Source: Botryosphaeria dothidea
Lineage: Eukaryota; Ascomycota; Dothideomycetes; Botryosphaeriales; Botryosphaeriaceae
Length of the DNA: 64,000 nucleotides
Reading direction: 5' to 3'
Assembly (NCBI GenBank): GCA_011503125.2
Contig: WWBZ02000073.1
Span: forward strand, 2,418,001 to 2,482,000
Under the pieces are notes generated by a model. The model had not been told where the DNA came from. It saw only the letters and a program-made list of their open reading frames with translations, and did no database searches. The position numbers were made by a program, and so were the translations under genes. The number at the start of each line of letters is the position of its first letter. Position 1 is the stretch's first letter. This document shows, piece by piece, positions 12,273 through 21,912 of the stretch.

Positions 12273-13411
12273 GATAGATAGATAAATTCATTTCTTCCCG
12301 ATATAGTTCCCTTACGGGTCCATGCGGGGCTGGCTATCTGTAGTTATTTTACACGAGGGGGAAAACCTTTTCGCCTGGCAAAAACCCCTCCTCTCTCTCT
12401 GGGCATGCTATTCCTATACTAGTTCTTGTTTTTCCTTCTTACCAGTAGCGGCTGCTGTAGCAGCCCTACATTCACCTGCTAGACCTATCTCTTCAGTCCT
12501 TATCCTCGTAGTTGTCCGGGTCCTAGTGGTCCTGGTGGTCCTGGTTGTCCTCCTAGTTCCTCTTCCTGGTTATCTTCCTATATTAGTTCCCTTGCCAGGC
12601 TGAATGCTTAAGCAGCCCCTAGGCGTAAGAACCAGTCTGTTGCTGCTTTGATCCCCTTCTTTGTTAAGAGGAGGGAGTAGTAGTCCGTTGTCCCTGCCCT
12701 TTGGAGCATCTGTGCCCTGCCCTGTTGGAAGTGGGGGCAGAAGAGGAGGATATGCTTTGGGGTTTGTCTATGCCAGCCGCATGGACAGGCAGGACTAGGG
12801 TGCCCTGGCACCTTGCGCCTTGAGAGGAAGTCCTCTAGTCCAATATGCTCTGTACGTAGTAGGGTGGCGAGTGTGCTCTTGTGGCTTGGATAGTTCGCTG
12901 TGGATTTGTCTGATTTTTGGGTTCCACTGTGTGCTTTGGGCTACTAGCTTATCTTATCTTCCCTGGCTAGTAGACTTTGTCCATCTCTCCTTTCTACTTG
13001 TTCCTATATGCTATACGTAGCTTCGTTCGCTCCGGGAGACTCTAGTAGGTAGAGGGGCAGTAGTTGAGAAGTAAGTTTGCCTTTTTTCTAAGCAGGGTTC
13101 TTCTGGCAGGGCCAGTAGCGCCTCTAGTACTTAGAGTAGCCCGAGCTATCTGTTTAATACTCTGGCAAGTTTCCTCTACTACTGTCGCGACTAGGCCATC
13201 CCTAGCTCTAATAGCCTGGGCTAGTACTAGTTCGTCCAGGTGTAGTGAGAGTGGGGGAATCCCGTCTCATGCTCTAAGGTTTGTATGCTGGTTGACTTAT
13301 ACGCCCCTGAGATGGTGCGTAGGCACTGGTTTGGATCTTCTTTAGTGGCTGGATGGTTGTTTTTTCTCCACCCTGGGATTCCCTCTGAGGTATGCCATAC
13401 CCCATAGCCGT
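12273..13411 (-). mobile_element. 5'-truncated Tad1-like LINE copy inserted in copia
   Basis: Bounded by a perfect 14-bp duplication ataagcgtaatata (12259-12272 and 13412-13425). On the minus strand the 3' end is at 12273, with a short TATC/TATC-type tail rather than poly(A). The 5' end is truncated within ORF2 at a point matching about position 550 of the first copy. The C-terminal ORF2 part (12608-12811) is open and shows C-P-C-G-W-H...K-H-I-L-L-F-C-P, the cysteine/histidine motif that ends ORF2 in fungal LINEs. It has fewer RIP changes than the copy at 1-4553. Confidence 0.92.
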
Positions 13412-13425
13412 ATAAGCGTAATATA

Positions 13426-14110
13426 CTTCTTCCGAATTATAAGTTAATATTATTAAACGAGAAGTTAAATTTAATTAACCGAATTAATCGAATTAATCGA
13501 ATTAGTAGAAATACCTCTACTATAATAGACCTTATCGAACGGAGAGGTACTTCTATCTATATCCTAAATTATTACGAGAAGGATTATTTATCCCTAATTA
13601 GAAACTTATAGCGAATACTATGCCTCTTAATCTAAGAATTAACTAAATACGAAGTTCGATACGAAATTAGGAGCCTTAAATTATATAGTAATTATATAGT
13701 TACCTCTTAAAGTTCCTATAAAGTCTAAGGAATAGTTCCGTAAATACTTTATTATTAATACTAGAGCCTACTATTACTACTATAATAATCGAGAAGTATT
13801 CTTAGACCTCTAAGATACCCTACTAAGTAAGATCTATACCGGAGGAGGACTAATCCGAGTGCTTAGTAGAGGAATAATTTAACTTACCTACCTAGATTCT
13901 AAGAACGACAAGATTACGAGGACTATCTAGTATGTTCTCTATACTCCCGATTTGCTAATTAGTATAATTTCCTCTCGGGTCTTCTATAAAAGGAAAGGCA
14001 ATTAGCTCTTCTTCTATAGATTAAATAAGCTAGGATTCTATACTCTATTAGGCGAAGAAATTATACACACGCCTTATAATAAGGAACTCGGCTTCTTTAG
14101 CCCAAAGATT
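13426..14110 (+). pseudogene. copia gag/protease region, second part, RIP-degraded
   Basis: Resumes the copia interior after the LINE. Almost no CpA/TpG; stops are frequent. A segment near 13930-14110 reads like the region between protease and integrase (Y-V-L-Y-T-P-D-L-L-I-S-I). Assigned by position and by weak pattern. Confidence 0.55.
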
Positions 14111-14199
14111 ATTGCTATCGGCAACGAATCTAAGAATTAACAACGCTAATTACTCCTTCTAATCTCACCAATTAAGATCGATATTAATCTTCTATATTA

Positions 14200-14900
14200 A
14201 CGAATAGGACATGCATTATTTTAAGCCTACTAGATACTTGCCCAGTAACTTGGCTATTAACTCACCGGCGAATAGGGCAACTACGAGATCTATGCCCTTA
14301 CTAAATTATAAAGGAATATTAGCCATAAGAAGCAACGACGTGCCTCTGAACTAGGTAAATTCTATGTCGATACCGTTCAGATATCTACTCCTAGAATACA
14401 CGGCGAACGCTACTTTCTCCTTACAACTAATAATACAACCACGTTCCGCTGGGGCTACCTATTTAAGAAGAAATATTATGCATTTAACACGCTTAAGGAT
14501 CATATTAAGATGTAGAATACTTAGACCGGGAACTACCCGAAACGAATTCGAATTAATAATAGTCGAGAATTTGTAATGAATTAACTCCGAGCCTATTGTA
14601 GCACAAAAGGTATTAAACTTAAGATTTTAGCCCTATACACACCTGAATAGAATGGCAAGGCTGAGAAGGCTAATTACATTATCGAAACCCGAATTAGATT
14701 AATGCTTCAAGATGCCGGACTGCCCTCATTTCTCTAGCTAGAAACCTTAAATACCGCAATCAAGATTGTTAATCGGATACCCACCAGAATCAACAAGAAT
14801 TCCAAGACCCCATACCAGTCTCTTAGCGAGATGTTGGAAATATCGAATACTCTTTCCAATATCACCAATTAGAGGACCTTTGGCTGTACTGCCTACGTCT
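14200..14900 (+). pseudogene. copia integrase remnant
   Basis: The frame near 14340-14840 shows F-Y-V-D-T-V-Q-I, then R-I-N-N-S-R-E-F where D-x-G-x-E-F is expected (the second catalytic Asp is now Asn), and N-G-K-A-E-K-A-N with the catalytic Glu kept. Stops replace Gln and Trp codons. CpA and TpG density rises through this segment. Confidence 0.75.
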
Positions 14901-15529
14901 ATATTCTAAAGTAACGAAGAACCCAAGGAAATAAGCTCGAGCTTAGAGCTTAGAAGGGAAATCTTATCGGATATAAGGGAGATAATATCTACCGTATCTA
15001 CTTGCCTAGTAAGCGTGTTGTTATTAGAAGCTCCTATGTTACATTCAATGAATCGAATCTGGACCTCCCTAATATTTTAAATAAGGACCTCTCAGATAAG
15101 GAGGACCCTACAATCGAATACGTTAGGACTCCCCCTTAATTCGGAGGGTGAACTCCATTAGATCTACCTTAGCATCAAATTGAATCTTAGCAATCAGAAG
15201 AACATAAATAGATAGATAGACTCTAGTCAATTGCTCAACAAGCTCTACGAATTCAAGATCAACCAGACTCACCCAGATTAACTAGCACTTTTGACCTGCT
15301 GAATTACCTATCTCGGAATAACACGTCAATCTTTAATCGAATCTCTACCAATTTCGGATGCAGAATAATATCTACCACCAATTAATAACTAAGACTAACT
15401 ATTAGAATTATCGGAATCACCTTCGGCTTCAATACCTATGGCCAACTAAGAAGAATCGAGCCAGCCTACCCTAGTTCGAAAATCATTACGCCCTAAGATT
15501 CAGATAGAGAAGGGCTAAACTTATCGAAG

Positions 15530-17200
15530 AATTATGGAAGCACGCACCGGTAAACCTGGACGCCCACGCACCATTCTGTTAATTCTACTACTAATCACGG
15601 CATATTGTTTTGCCATCGGGCTGGATCACGCGCCCAAAATCAAGGACCTACCACCAGAACCACGAGACTAGACTAAAGCTATAAATTATCCTCTTAGGGA
15701 TCATTAGATTCAAGCTACCACGAAGGAAATTAATTAACACAAGAAGAATAGCACCTGGATACTTACTAAGCCACCTGATTTAGCTAGGATCTTACCCTAT
15801 ACCTAGGTCTTCAAGTATAAGGCTAATTTAACCGGAAATCTCGCATCTTGCAAGGCAAGACTTTGTATCAGAGGAGACAAGCAACGCCCTAGACTTGACT
15901 ATCTTGAAACCTTTGCATCAGTCGTCAAGCTAGCCACCTTTAAGATTATCATGGCTCTTATTACAATTCTAGATCTCGAATACTACCAATTAGATATCTC
16001 TTTAGCATTTATCAATGGCAAGATCGATAAGGATGATGTCTATATGGCACTTCCACCGGGATTTAATGACCAACCAAATGGAACCAATCTCGTTGCACAT
16101 CTCTAGAAGGCACTCTATAGATTGAAATAAGCTCCACGCATCTGGCAGCAGGAGATTACTCAACATCTCGCAACTGTCCAATACTACCCACTAGAATCAG
16201 ATCCCTGTATATTCCAACATGCTCAGCATAAGGGAATCATCATTATCTACGTGGATGACTTAATCCTTATTCACCAGGACAAGGATATCGTTGACCTTAT
16301 AAGAAGTCAACTATCAGCCAAGTACGAATTACGCGATTTGGAACCAATTCATCACTACCTCGGCATGAGAATCGTTAGAGATCGCCCAAATAAGATAATA
16401 TAGATTAGTTAAGAGTCCTACATTCAGAGGATACTATCCAGGCATCACATGGAGAATTGCAAGCCAATATCAACACCAATGGAACCATCTGGAGCTTCAT
16501 TCACACCAAGAGCTGAAGAATAAGCCCCAATCAACCTGATCAATGAATATTAATCCCTCATTGGATCAATTGGATACGCGGCGAATATAACACGAGCTAA
16601 TATTACTTACGTAACCTACAAGCTCTGTTAGTTCACTTATAACCCCTTAGAATCTCATCTAAATGCAGCCTACCGGATTCTCAGATATTTAAAGGGTAAA
16701 CCAGATCTTTCAATCAAATTCCAAGCCTCCAAAGATGATCAGCTGAATCTCCAGGGATTCAGTGATGCTGCTTATGCTGATAATAAGGAGAATCGGGCCA
16801 GTACTCAAGGATACGTATTTCTGGCTGCCGGAGGACCTATCTCGTTCAAATTAACTAAGCAAAGCAATGTGGCTATATCATCCACTGAAGCTGAATACGT
16901 GGTAATAACCCTCGCTGCAAAAGAAGCTCTCTGGATCAAGAATCTCCTCAATGAACTCGGATATCATGGATCTGACTTAGCACCAATCCAAATGAATGGC
17001 GATAATCAACCAGCAATCAGTCTCACTCGACCTGACCGCAAGGACAATTCCAGGATCAAACATATTGAGACTTAGTATCACTTTATTCGCCAGCAAGTCG
17101 AAAAGGAGAAGATCAAATTGAACTACGTCCTAACTGAGCATATGATTACCGACGTGCTCACTAAACCATTACCCAAATTAAAGTTTGAACGTTTTGTCAA
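15530..17200 (+). pseudogene. copia reverse transcriptase and RNase H
   Basis: RT reads with few stops: F-A-S-V-V-K-L-A-T-F-K, D-I-S-L-A-F-I-N-G, and the catalytic Y-V-D-D-L-I-L-I at about 16248-16272. RNase H has F-S-D-A-A-Y-A-D near 16758 and S-S-T-E-A-E-Y-V in the open stretch at 16869-17075. The product ends near L-T-K-P-L-P-K-L-K-F about 17158-17190. This is the least mutated part of the copia element. Confidence 0.88.
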
Positions 17201-17323
17201 TCAAATTGGACTTTGTAAGCAACCCAGATTGTAAAGCATTAATTCTATATTCTGTTATTTTGCTCTTATATCACTACCTTCCTTATTTGGTAATCAGTCT
17301 GGAGGTAATTAATCTGGAGGGTG

Positions 17324-17488
17324 TGATGGAAAATGAGCTCAATCACCTCCGTTATCTGTTATTAGATAGTATATTAGCTTAGTTATTCATTCTGAGACGT
17401 CTTGGGAGCAACACCACGAGCGCCTTAGCAACCAAGCAATCAAGTCATTCATTCATCGATTCCGACCGATCAAGCGCGAATTTCATCA
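17324..17488 (+). repeat. copia 3' LTR (little mutated)
   Basis: 165 bp starting TGATGGAAAATGAGCTC after a purine tract (aatctggaggg) and ending GAATTTCATCA, then TATAT. Retains CpA and TpG at the sites changed in the 5' LTR. Confidence 0.93.
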
Positions 17489-18441
17489 TATATTAAAGGA
17501 TCTAAGTCTTCAGCAGATTTGCACCAATACAATTGCTCGATTCAGCCTAAGTACCCTCTAGAACCGCCGATATTCCCAGTCTAGTGGAAGCTGGGGTATT
17601 CCGGAAGCTGCATTTCAATATGAGCTATATTGCTGTCTGAACCGAGAGCTCCATTATCTCCCTATTCTATCCGAGTATTCCCACTCCAAAGACGGCCGAA
17701 TAGATTTCTATATCTCTGATCAAAAGTAGGGGATCGAACTACTGCAGTGCGGAACTAATACTAAAATCGCTGAGCATATTACTCGATTTGCTAGTGGTGG
17801 TAAGTATCAAAGATAGGAGATCATGGACGACTATATTATTCTTAACTTCTATCCTAGAGCTGCGCTTCGAGAAGTTAAGATTCAAGGTAGGCTTCCTTAC
17901 TATCTATTTTCTGTTACAAGAGTTTATATATAATACTAACTTATTTCACTAATTAGATAAGAGAATCAAATCACATCTCTTTTATGTCGTTATAGAACCC
18001 GAGGAGCTTACTGTAGAAATCTATACACACGACATACAGTTGTGTAAGGCTTGGTCATTGAGTAAAGGGAAACAAAGAGTCAATACAGACTTCTACGGCT
18101 TCAACGATCCTGTTCCTAATACCACAAATAGTGGTGATCTGTTGCATGAACCAACACAGAAGAGGGAAGGGATGACGATGGAAATCGAGGAGATGAGGCT
18201 GTAAATGGAGGAGATGAAGAGAGAGATGGAGCGAGAGAGGGAGGAGAGGGAGCGAGAGAGGGAGCGAGAGAGGGAGCGAGAGAGGGAGGAGATGATGAGA
18301 GAGATGGAGCGACGAGTGGAGGAGAGGGAGCGAGTGAGGCAGAAGATCAAGCTGCAAAGAGAGCAAGAGGAAGATCGAGAAGAGATGGCACAAGAGCAGG
18401 ATAAGCCAGTGCTAGGAAGAGATAGAAAAAGGAAAAGGTGA
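17489..18441 (+). pseudogene. 3' piece of a Crinkler-like/PD-(D/E)XK-type gene with a charged coiled-coil tail
   Basis: Two exons are readable: 17489-17886 and 17957-18441, with a 70-nt intron (gtaggc donor, tactaac branch point, ttag acceptor). Exon 1 carries G-R-I-D-F-Y-I-S-D-Q-K, then G-I-E-L-L-Q and E-H-I-T-R-F, the D...ExL layout of restriction-endonuclease-fold domains. Those domains sit at the C-terminus of fungal Crinkler-like proteins (family recalled, not searched). Exon 2 ends in an E-R-E-R-E-R coiled coil and a basic R-D-R-K-R-K-R tail. Stops (TAG near 17560, 17730 and 17815; TAA near 18201) lie where Gln or Trp codons are likely, as RIP makes. The 5' piece is at 4554-4809. Non-functional as read. 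Confidence 0.55.
18200..18330 (+). repeat. GAGCGAGAGAGG-type tandem repeat
   Basis: Imperfect purine-rich units encode the Glu/Arg coiled-coil run of the pseudogene exon. Confidence 0.7.
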
Positions 18442-18540
18442 TGGCGCAAGAGGTGGGATGATGACTTAAGTAAATGGATAGTTAGTTCTTCTACTCTTCA
18501 CTCGATCGTAAGAGGCTTTATTTTGGTGATTATTGATGGT

Positions 18541-18710
18541 TGATGGAATTCGCGCTTGATCGGTCTGAATCGATGAATGAATGGCTTGATTGCTTGGTTA
18601 CTGAGGCGCTCGTGGTATTGATCCCCAAGACGTCTCAGAATGAATGGCGACGCTTTGCTGGTATTTTGAGGACGGTAGTTGCCTTGATGAAGTTGCGGGT
18701 AGGTGCTCAC
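18541..18710 (-). repeat. divergent solo LTR related to the copia LTR
   Basis: On the minus strand the segment aligns with the right part of the 165-bp copia LTR: ATTCTGAGACGTCTTGGG, CACGAGCGCC, AAGCAATCAAG, ATTCATTCATCGATTC and GCGCGAATTCCATCA. The remainder toward 18710 is only loosely similar, so it is a diverged relative or truncated LTR. No internal element sequence adjoins it. Confidence 0.7.
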
Positions 18711-18744
18711 ATATGTAATCCGACATACAGGTGCCAAAGATCAA

Positions 18745-19084
18745 ATTTGGAAATGGCGAGGTGAACAATAGTAGCAATGCAGCATCCATGGCGCGGGGAT
18801 ATGCTCGCTCATGACGTAGGCTCTACTCTAATGTGCCTGCCTGTCCGAGCTTTAATTGCTCTGACGATTATGCAATTACTATATAGGCTTTAGTTATTGG
18901 CTATAACGAGAAAAAAGCCTTTTGAATGTATTTCCGTAATTCTGTCGCGGATGCTAATGCGAGGGTTCGCCATGGCCGAGGTAACGGCGACCCCGAACCA
19001 CGTCTGCCTGGACCTCGTTCCACTTCATAGTCCCGACCATCCTCAGCATCGCAACTCAGCGCTTTCACGTCACACCCTCTCGCT
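18745..19084. other. intergenic stretch left of the F-box gene
   Basis: Transition from AT-rich repeat to GC-balanced DNA; no gene seen. It should contain the promoter of the gene at 19085. Confidence 0.5.
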
Positions 19085-20764
19085 TTGGACGGCATTCGGG
19101 TTTACATGCACGAAATGGCTGGGCCCGCAAGAGAGCCTGCCCGTGCAAGCGTCCCAGAGGAGATGATCGATCTTATCATTTCCTTCGCCGACCACGCTAC
19201 CCTGGAGAGACTCCGACTGTGCTGCAGACAATTCACCCGCCTCGCAACCCCGCGATATTTTCGTCGGTTCCGCTTTCGATTATCACAGCCCAGTCTGGGA
19301 GGTATCATCATGATCGCGAACCACCATATGGTCTCAAAGTATGTCCAAGATCTGGAGTTCAACATCCACCAGCTCCTGTGGTTTTTCGACTTCGACCATT
19401 TCCTACAGGAGCTCGAACTCCAACCAAGTACGTACTACCCACTCAAAATCCGCCACAGTCTGACCACGACCACAGACCGCCCATGGCTTCCACCAGCCAG
19501 CCTCAAACATCGCCCCACCCAATCCTTCACCCCCGCCGACCTCCACCAGATCTACACCCACTACACCTCCGAACGCGACACCAGCATCTACTACCTCTTC
19601 CACCTCCTCTCCCATCCCCACCCCAACCCCCTCCACCAAATCTACACCCAGCTCCCCCACGCCCTCGCCCAACTCCCCAACCTCCGCAGCATCACCATCA
19701 CCTCCAGCACACCGCACCAACAACCCGACCCCTCCCACCACACCTGGCGCAACCTCACCTTCGCCCCGCCCGAACCGGAGCCGCCCGCGTCTCACCAAAG
19801 CTCGCACATCTCGATCCTGCTGCACGCGCTCGGCCGGGCGGCCGCGCTCCTGCACTCGCGCGGCGCCGCACTGCCGCTGCGCGCGCTGGCCTTCTCGACG
19901 TCCGACGACAGCCTGTTCGGCGGCAAGGCGCTGGAGGCGCTGTGGGGCGTCGACGCGCCGCCGTCCGACGCCCGCGACGACGCTTTCTACGAGCAGCAGT
20001 ACCGCCTGGTGGCGCGGCCGGTCGCGCGCCTCACCCGGCTGGACGTCCGCGTCGACTGCTCCGCCAGCCTGCGCGGCGTGGTCGGGCCGCTGGCGGCGTT
20101 CCTGCGGCGGGCTGCGGAGCTGCGGGAGCTGGCGTTGGTGGTGCGCAGCGAGACGGGGAGCGGCTGGAGGAGCCGGGTCGCGCCGGACGCGGCGGCCTGG
20201 CGGGAGAAGGACGTCCTGCTAGCGCTGCTGGAGGGAGAGGATGAGGAGGGGTGGGATGGGGACGGCGCGGGCAGGGGTGATGGAGGGCAGGAGCAGCGAG
20301 GGGTGCGGTGGCCGTTCTTGCGGAAGCTTTCGCTCGGCGTGCCAACGACCGAAGAAGGCTTGCTGGGGCTGCTCGGGCGTGTGGCGGGGACGTTGCGATC
20401 GCTGCAGCTTCGCAGTGTGCGGTTCTTGCCGCTGCTCGGGGACTGGGAGAGCGCGCTGAACGGGATGCGAGATATTCTTGATCTGAAAGAGCTGGAGATG
20501 TGTTGGCTCCAGCAAGATACGACCTTTGTGAAGAACCACTGCGGCGAAATACTCGTGCCCGACTTGTTCGACGTGTCTCATGCGGAGGGGGAAAATGCTG
20601 AAGAATGGCTCCAGACTACATACCAGCACTACGAGACACAATTGGTTGACTTCGTGCTCAGGAAGAGTAATCATGGGCTTGTATTGGATCAGGAGGAATT
20701 CTTCAGGGTTCACCCACAGGATTGCGAATGGTGCACCGGACGACTTCGCCATAGCAGCAGCTGA
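19085..20764 (+). CDS. F-box-like protein, hypothetical
   Basis: A single 559-codon frame with no evident intron. An F-box-like helix set lies at about residues 20-60: V-P-E-E-M-I-D-L-I-I-S-F-A, then L-E-R-L-R-L-C-C-R-Q-F and A-T-P-R-Y-F-R-R. Such proteins bind Skp1 and present substrates to an SCF ubiquitin ligase; the rest of this protein (diverged leucine-rich, with His/Pro-rich and acidic Gly-rich stretches near residues 200-230 and 390-420) gives no target. A later start at 19106 would also keep the F-box; 19085 is chosen as the first in-frame ATG. Codon use is strongly GC-biased, unlike the repeat block to the left. The call rests on the F-box pattern. Confidence 0.75.
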   Translation: MDGIRVYMHEMAGPAREPARASVPEEMIDLIISFADHATLERLRLCCRQFTRLATPRYFRRFRFRLSQPSLGGIIMIANHHMVSKYVQDLEFNIHQLLWFFDFDHFLQELELQPSTYYPLKIRHSLTTTTDRPWLPPASLKHRPTQSFTPADLHQIYTHYTSERDTSIYYLFHLLSHPHPNPLHQIYTQLPHALAQLPNLRSITITSSTPHQQPDPSHHTWRNLTFAPPEPEPPASHQSSHISILLHALGRAAALLHSRGAALPLRALAFSTSDDSLFGGKALEALWGVDAPPSDARDDAFYEQQYRLVARPVARLTRLDVRVDCSASLRGVVGPLAAFLRRAAELRELALVVRSETGSGWRSRVAPDAAAWREKDVLLALLEGEDEEGWDGDGAGRGDGGQEQRGVRWPFLRKLSLGVPTTEEGLLGLLGRVAGTLRSLQLRSVRFLPLLGDWESALNGMRDILDLKELEMCWLQQDTTFVKNHCGEILVPDLFDVSHAEGENAEEWLQTTYQHYETQLVDFVLRKSNHGLVLDQEEFFRVHPQDCEWCTGRLRHSSS

Positions 20765-20924
20765 GGAAAGAATGACGATGTCGGGAAGTGGACATTAGTT
20801 GGAAGAATTGAGCATTGCATCATGTCCAATTAGCGCACATATTCGTTGGCGAGACTGCGAATATAAGAACTCCAGAATTGTAGCTGAGGACCGCCATAAG
20901 ACCGAGATGGGAGGCTACGGCGCC

Positions 20925-21480
20925 CACTACGGGGCCCGTAAATCTCGCCTGCGGGCCCTCGACGAGACGCCTATGAGTAGATAGCTAGCCCTCCGCGAGT
21001 TCTCTAGAAGGTCTAAGGAATCATCTAATTACTACTTTATCTATCTTGCCAATTCGACTCCTACGTAACTCCCTGTCCCTCTAAGCCTTAAGTTATCGAG
21101 TTACCCTTAGTCTTAACGACTAACTCTGGAGGCTTATTTAACTCTTAGTCGGTAAGCCGGGACTAATATTACTCCTCTATCTCCGTTGTTAGCCGCCTTC
21201 TTAGCTTATATAAGTAGACTAGCTATTCTTCGCTTAAGTACTCGTTATAATAGAGGATTAGACGTGCCTTATAATACTAGGACACGGATGCGGTAAGATG
21301 TAGACTGCTAGTTATGTTCGTGTGGACTGGCTATTGTACGTTTGCTGGATCGTATCGAGTCCCTAGCTCTCGCAAGATGTGTTCATGGTTAAATTCCTAA
21401 GGATCCACGTGTGCCTCATCCGTGAAGTGAACCAAGTCCCAAAAACCAGCCAACTACTTGTCCTTATACTGTTTACCATA
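20925..21480 (-). pseudogene. Tc1/mariner transposase relic, RIP-degraded
   Basis: On the minus strand, near 21320-21450, a frame reads D-L-V-H-F-T-D-E-A-H-V-D-P followed after a TAG by F-N-H-E-H-I-L-R-E and G-T-R-Y-D-P-A-N-V. This is the block around the second catalytic Asp of fungal mariner-type transposases. The lower-coordinate part (20925-21300) is AT-rich with stops and should be the C-terminal third. No inverted repeats were recognised, and the N-terminal part is missing. Confidence 0.7.
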
Positions 21481-21912
21481 CGCGATCCGTGCTTGCTTGT
21501 CCCTGCTCAAATCTAGATCATCTAGGATGAGATGGGGGAGAGTCAAGATCCCACTAAGACTCGTGCAACATCAAACCCGTATAGTCACTTGCTCGCCCCG
21601 AGCTCACAGGAACCCTCCCAAACCACACAATAAGGGATGCATCATAGCAGATAAAAATGATCATTCCAGAGCCCCGCCACCATGCCAAGCCGAGCCATAT
21701 CCAGCAGTTCCCCCTCCCACTCATCCAAAAGTACTCGAAAGAGACCGGGCCGTGACCGCATCTCCGCTCTAGCCGAACCCGAGCTCCAATTTCTAATGGC
21801 AAAGAGCAGAGAGAGAAAGAATCGATCCACCTATGCCACTAAAAGCAGCAGCAGCAAAAAATTATTTAAGTCAGAAAAATAAACGCTCAACCATTTTTTG
21901 AAAAAAAAAAAA
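21481..21912. other. intergenic, no gene seen
   Basis: Contains a short open frame (21682-21882, 66 aa, Ser/Lys-rich) next to a good-looking ATG context, but it is low complexity and overlaps the expected 3' untranslated region of the RING gene. Confidence 0.5.

Larger units (their letters stand above)
4810..17488 (+). mobile_element. Ty1/copia LTR retrotransposon, interrupted by a gypsy element and a LINE
   Basis: A complete but defective copia element: 165-bp LTRs at both ends, TATAT on both flanks (4805-4809 and 17489-17493), and Gag-Pol domains in the copia order (integrase before reverse transcriptase). Its own sequence is 4810-5338, 11720-12272 and 13412-17488; the rest is nested insertions. 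Seen domains are integrase (about 14330-14840), reverse transcriptase (about 15530-16500) and RNase H (about 16740-17090). Many in-frame TAG/TAA replace expected Trp or Gln codons, so it cannot act autonomously. The 5' two thirds almost lack CpA and TpG, whereas the part after about 14.7 kb keeps them. Confidence 0.93.

Noticed and set aside
1..18700. Idea of a new giant mobile element with cargo (Starship-like)
   Set aside because: No tyrosine-recombinase (DUF3435) captain gene seen; every part is explained by known LINE, copia, gypsy and one broken host gene.
19219..20244. 341-codon frame inside the F-box gene
   Set aside because: Shadow of the GC-rich 559-codon frame; Pro/His/Arg/Gly-rich composition with no domain.
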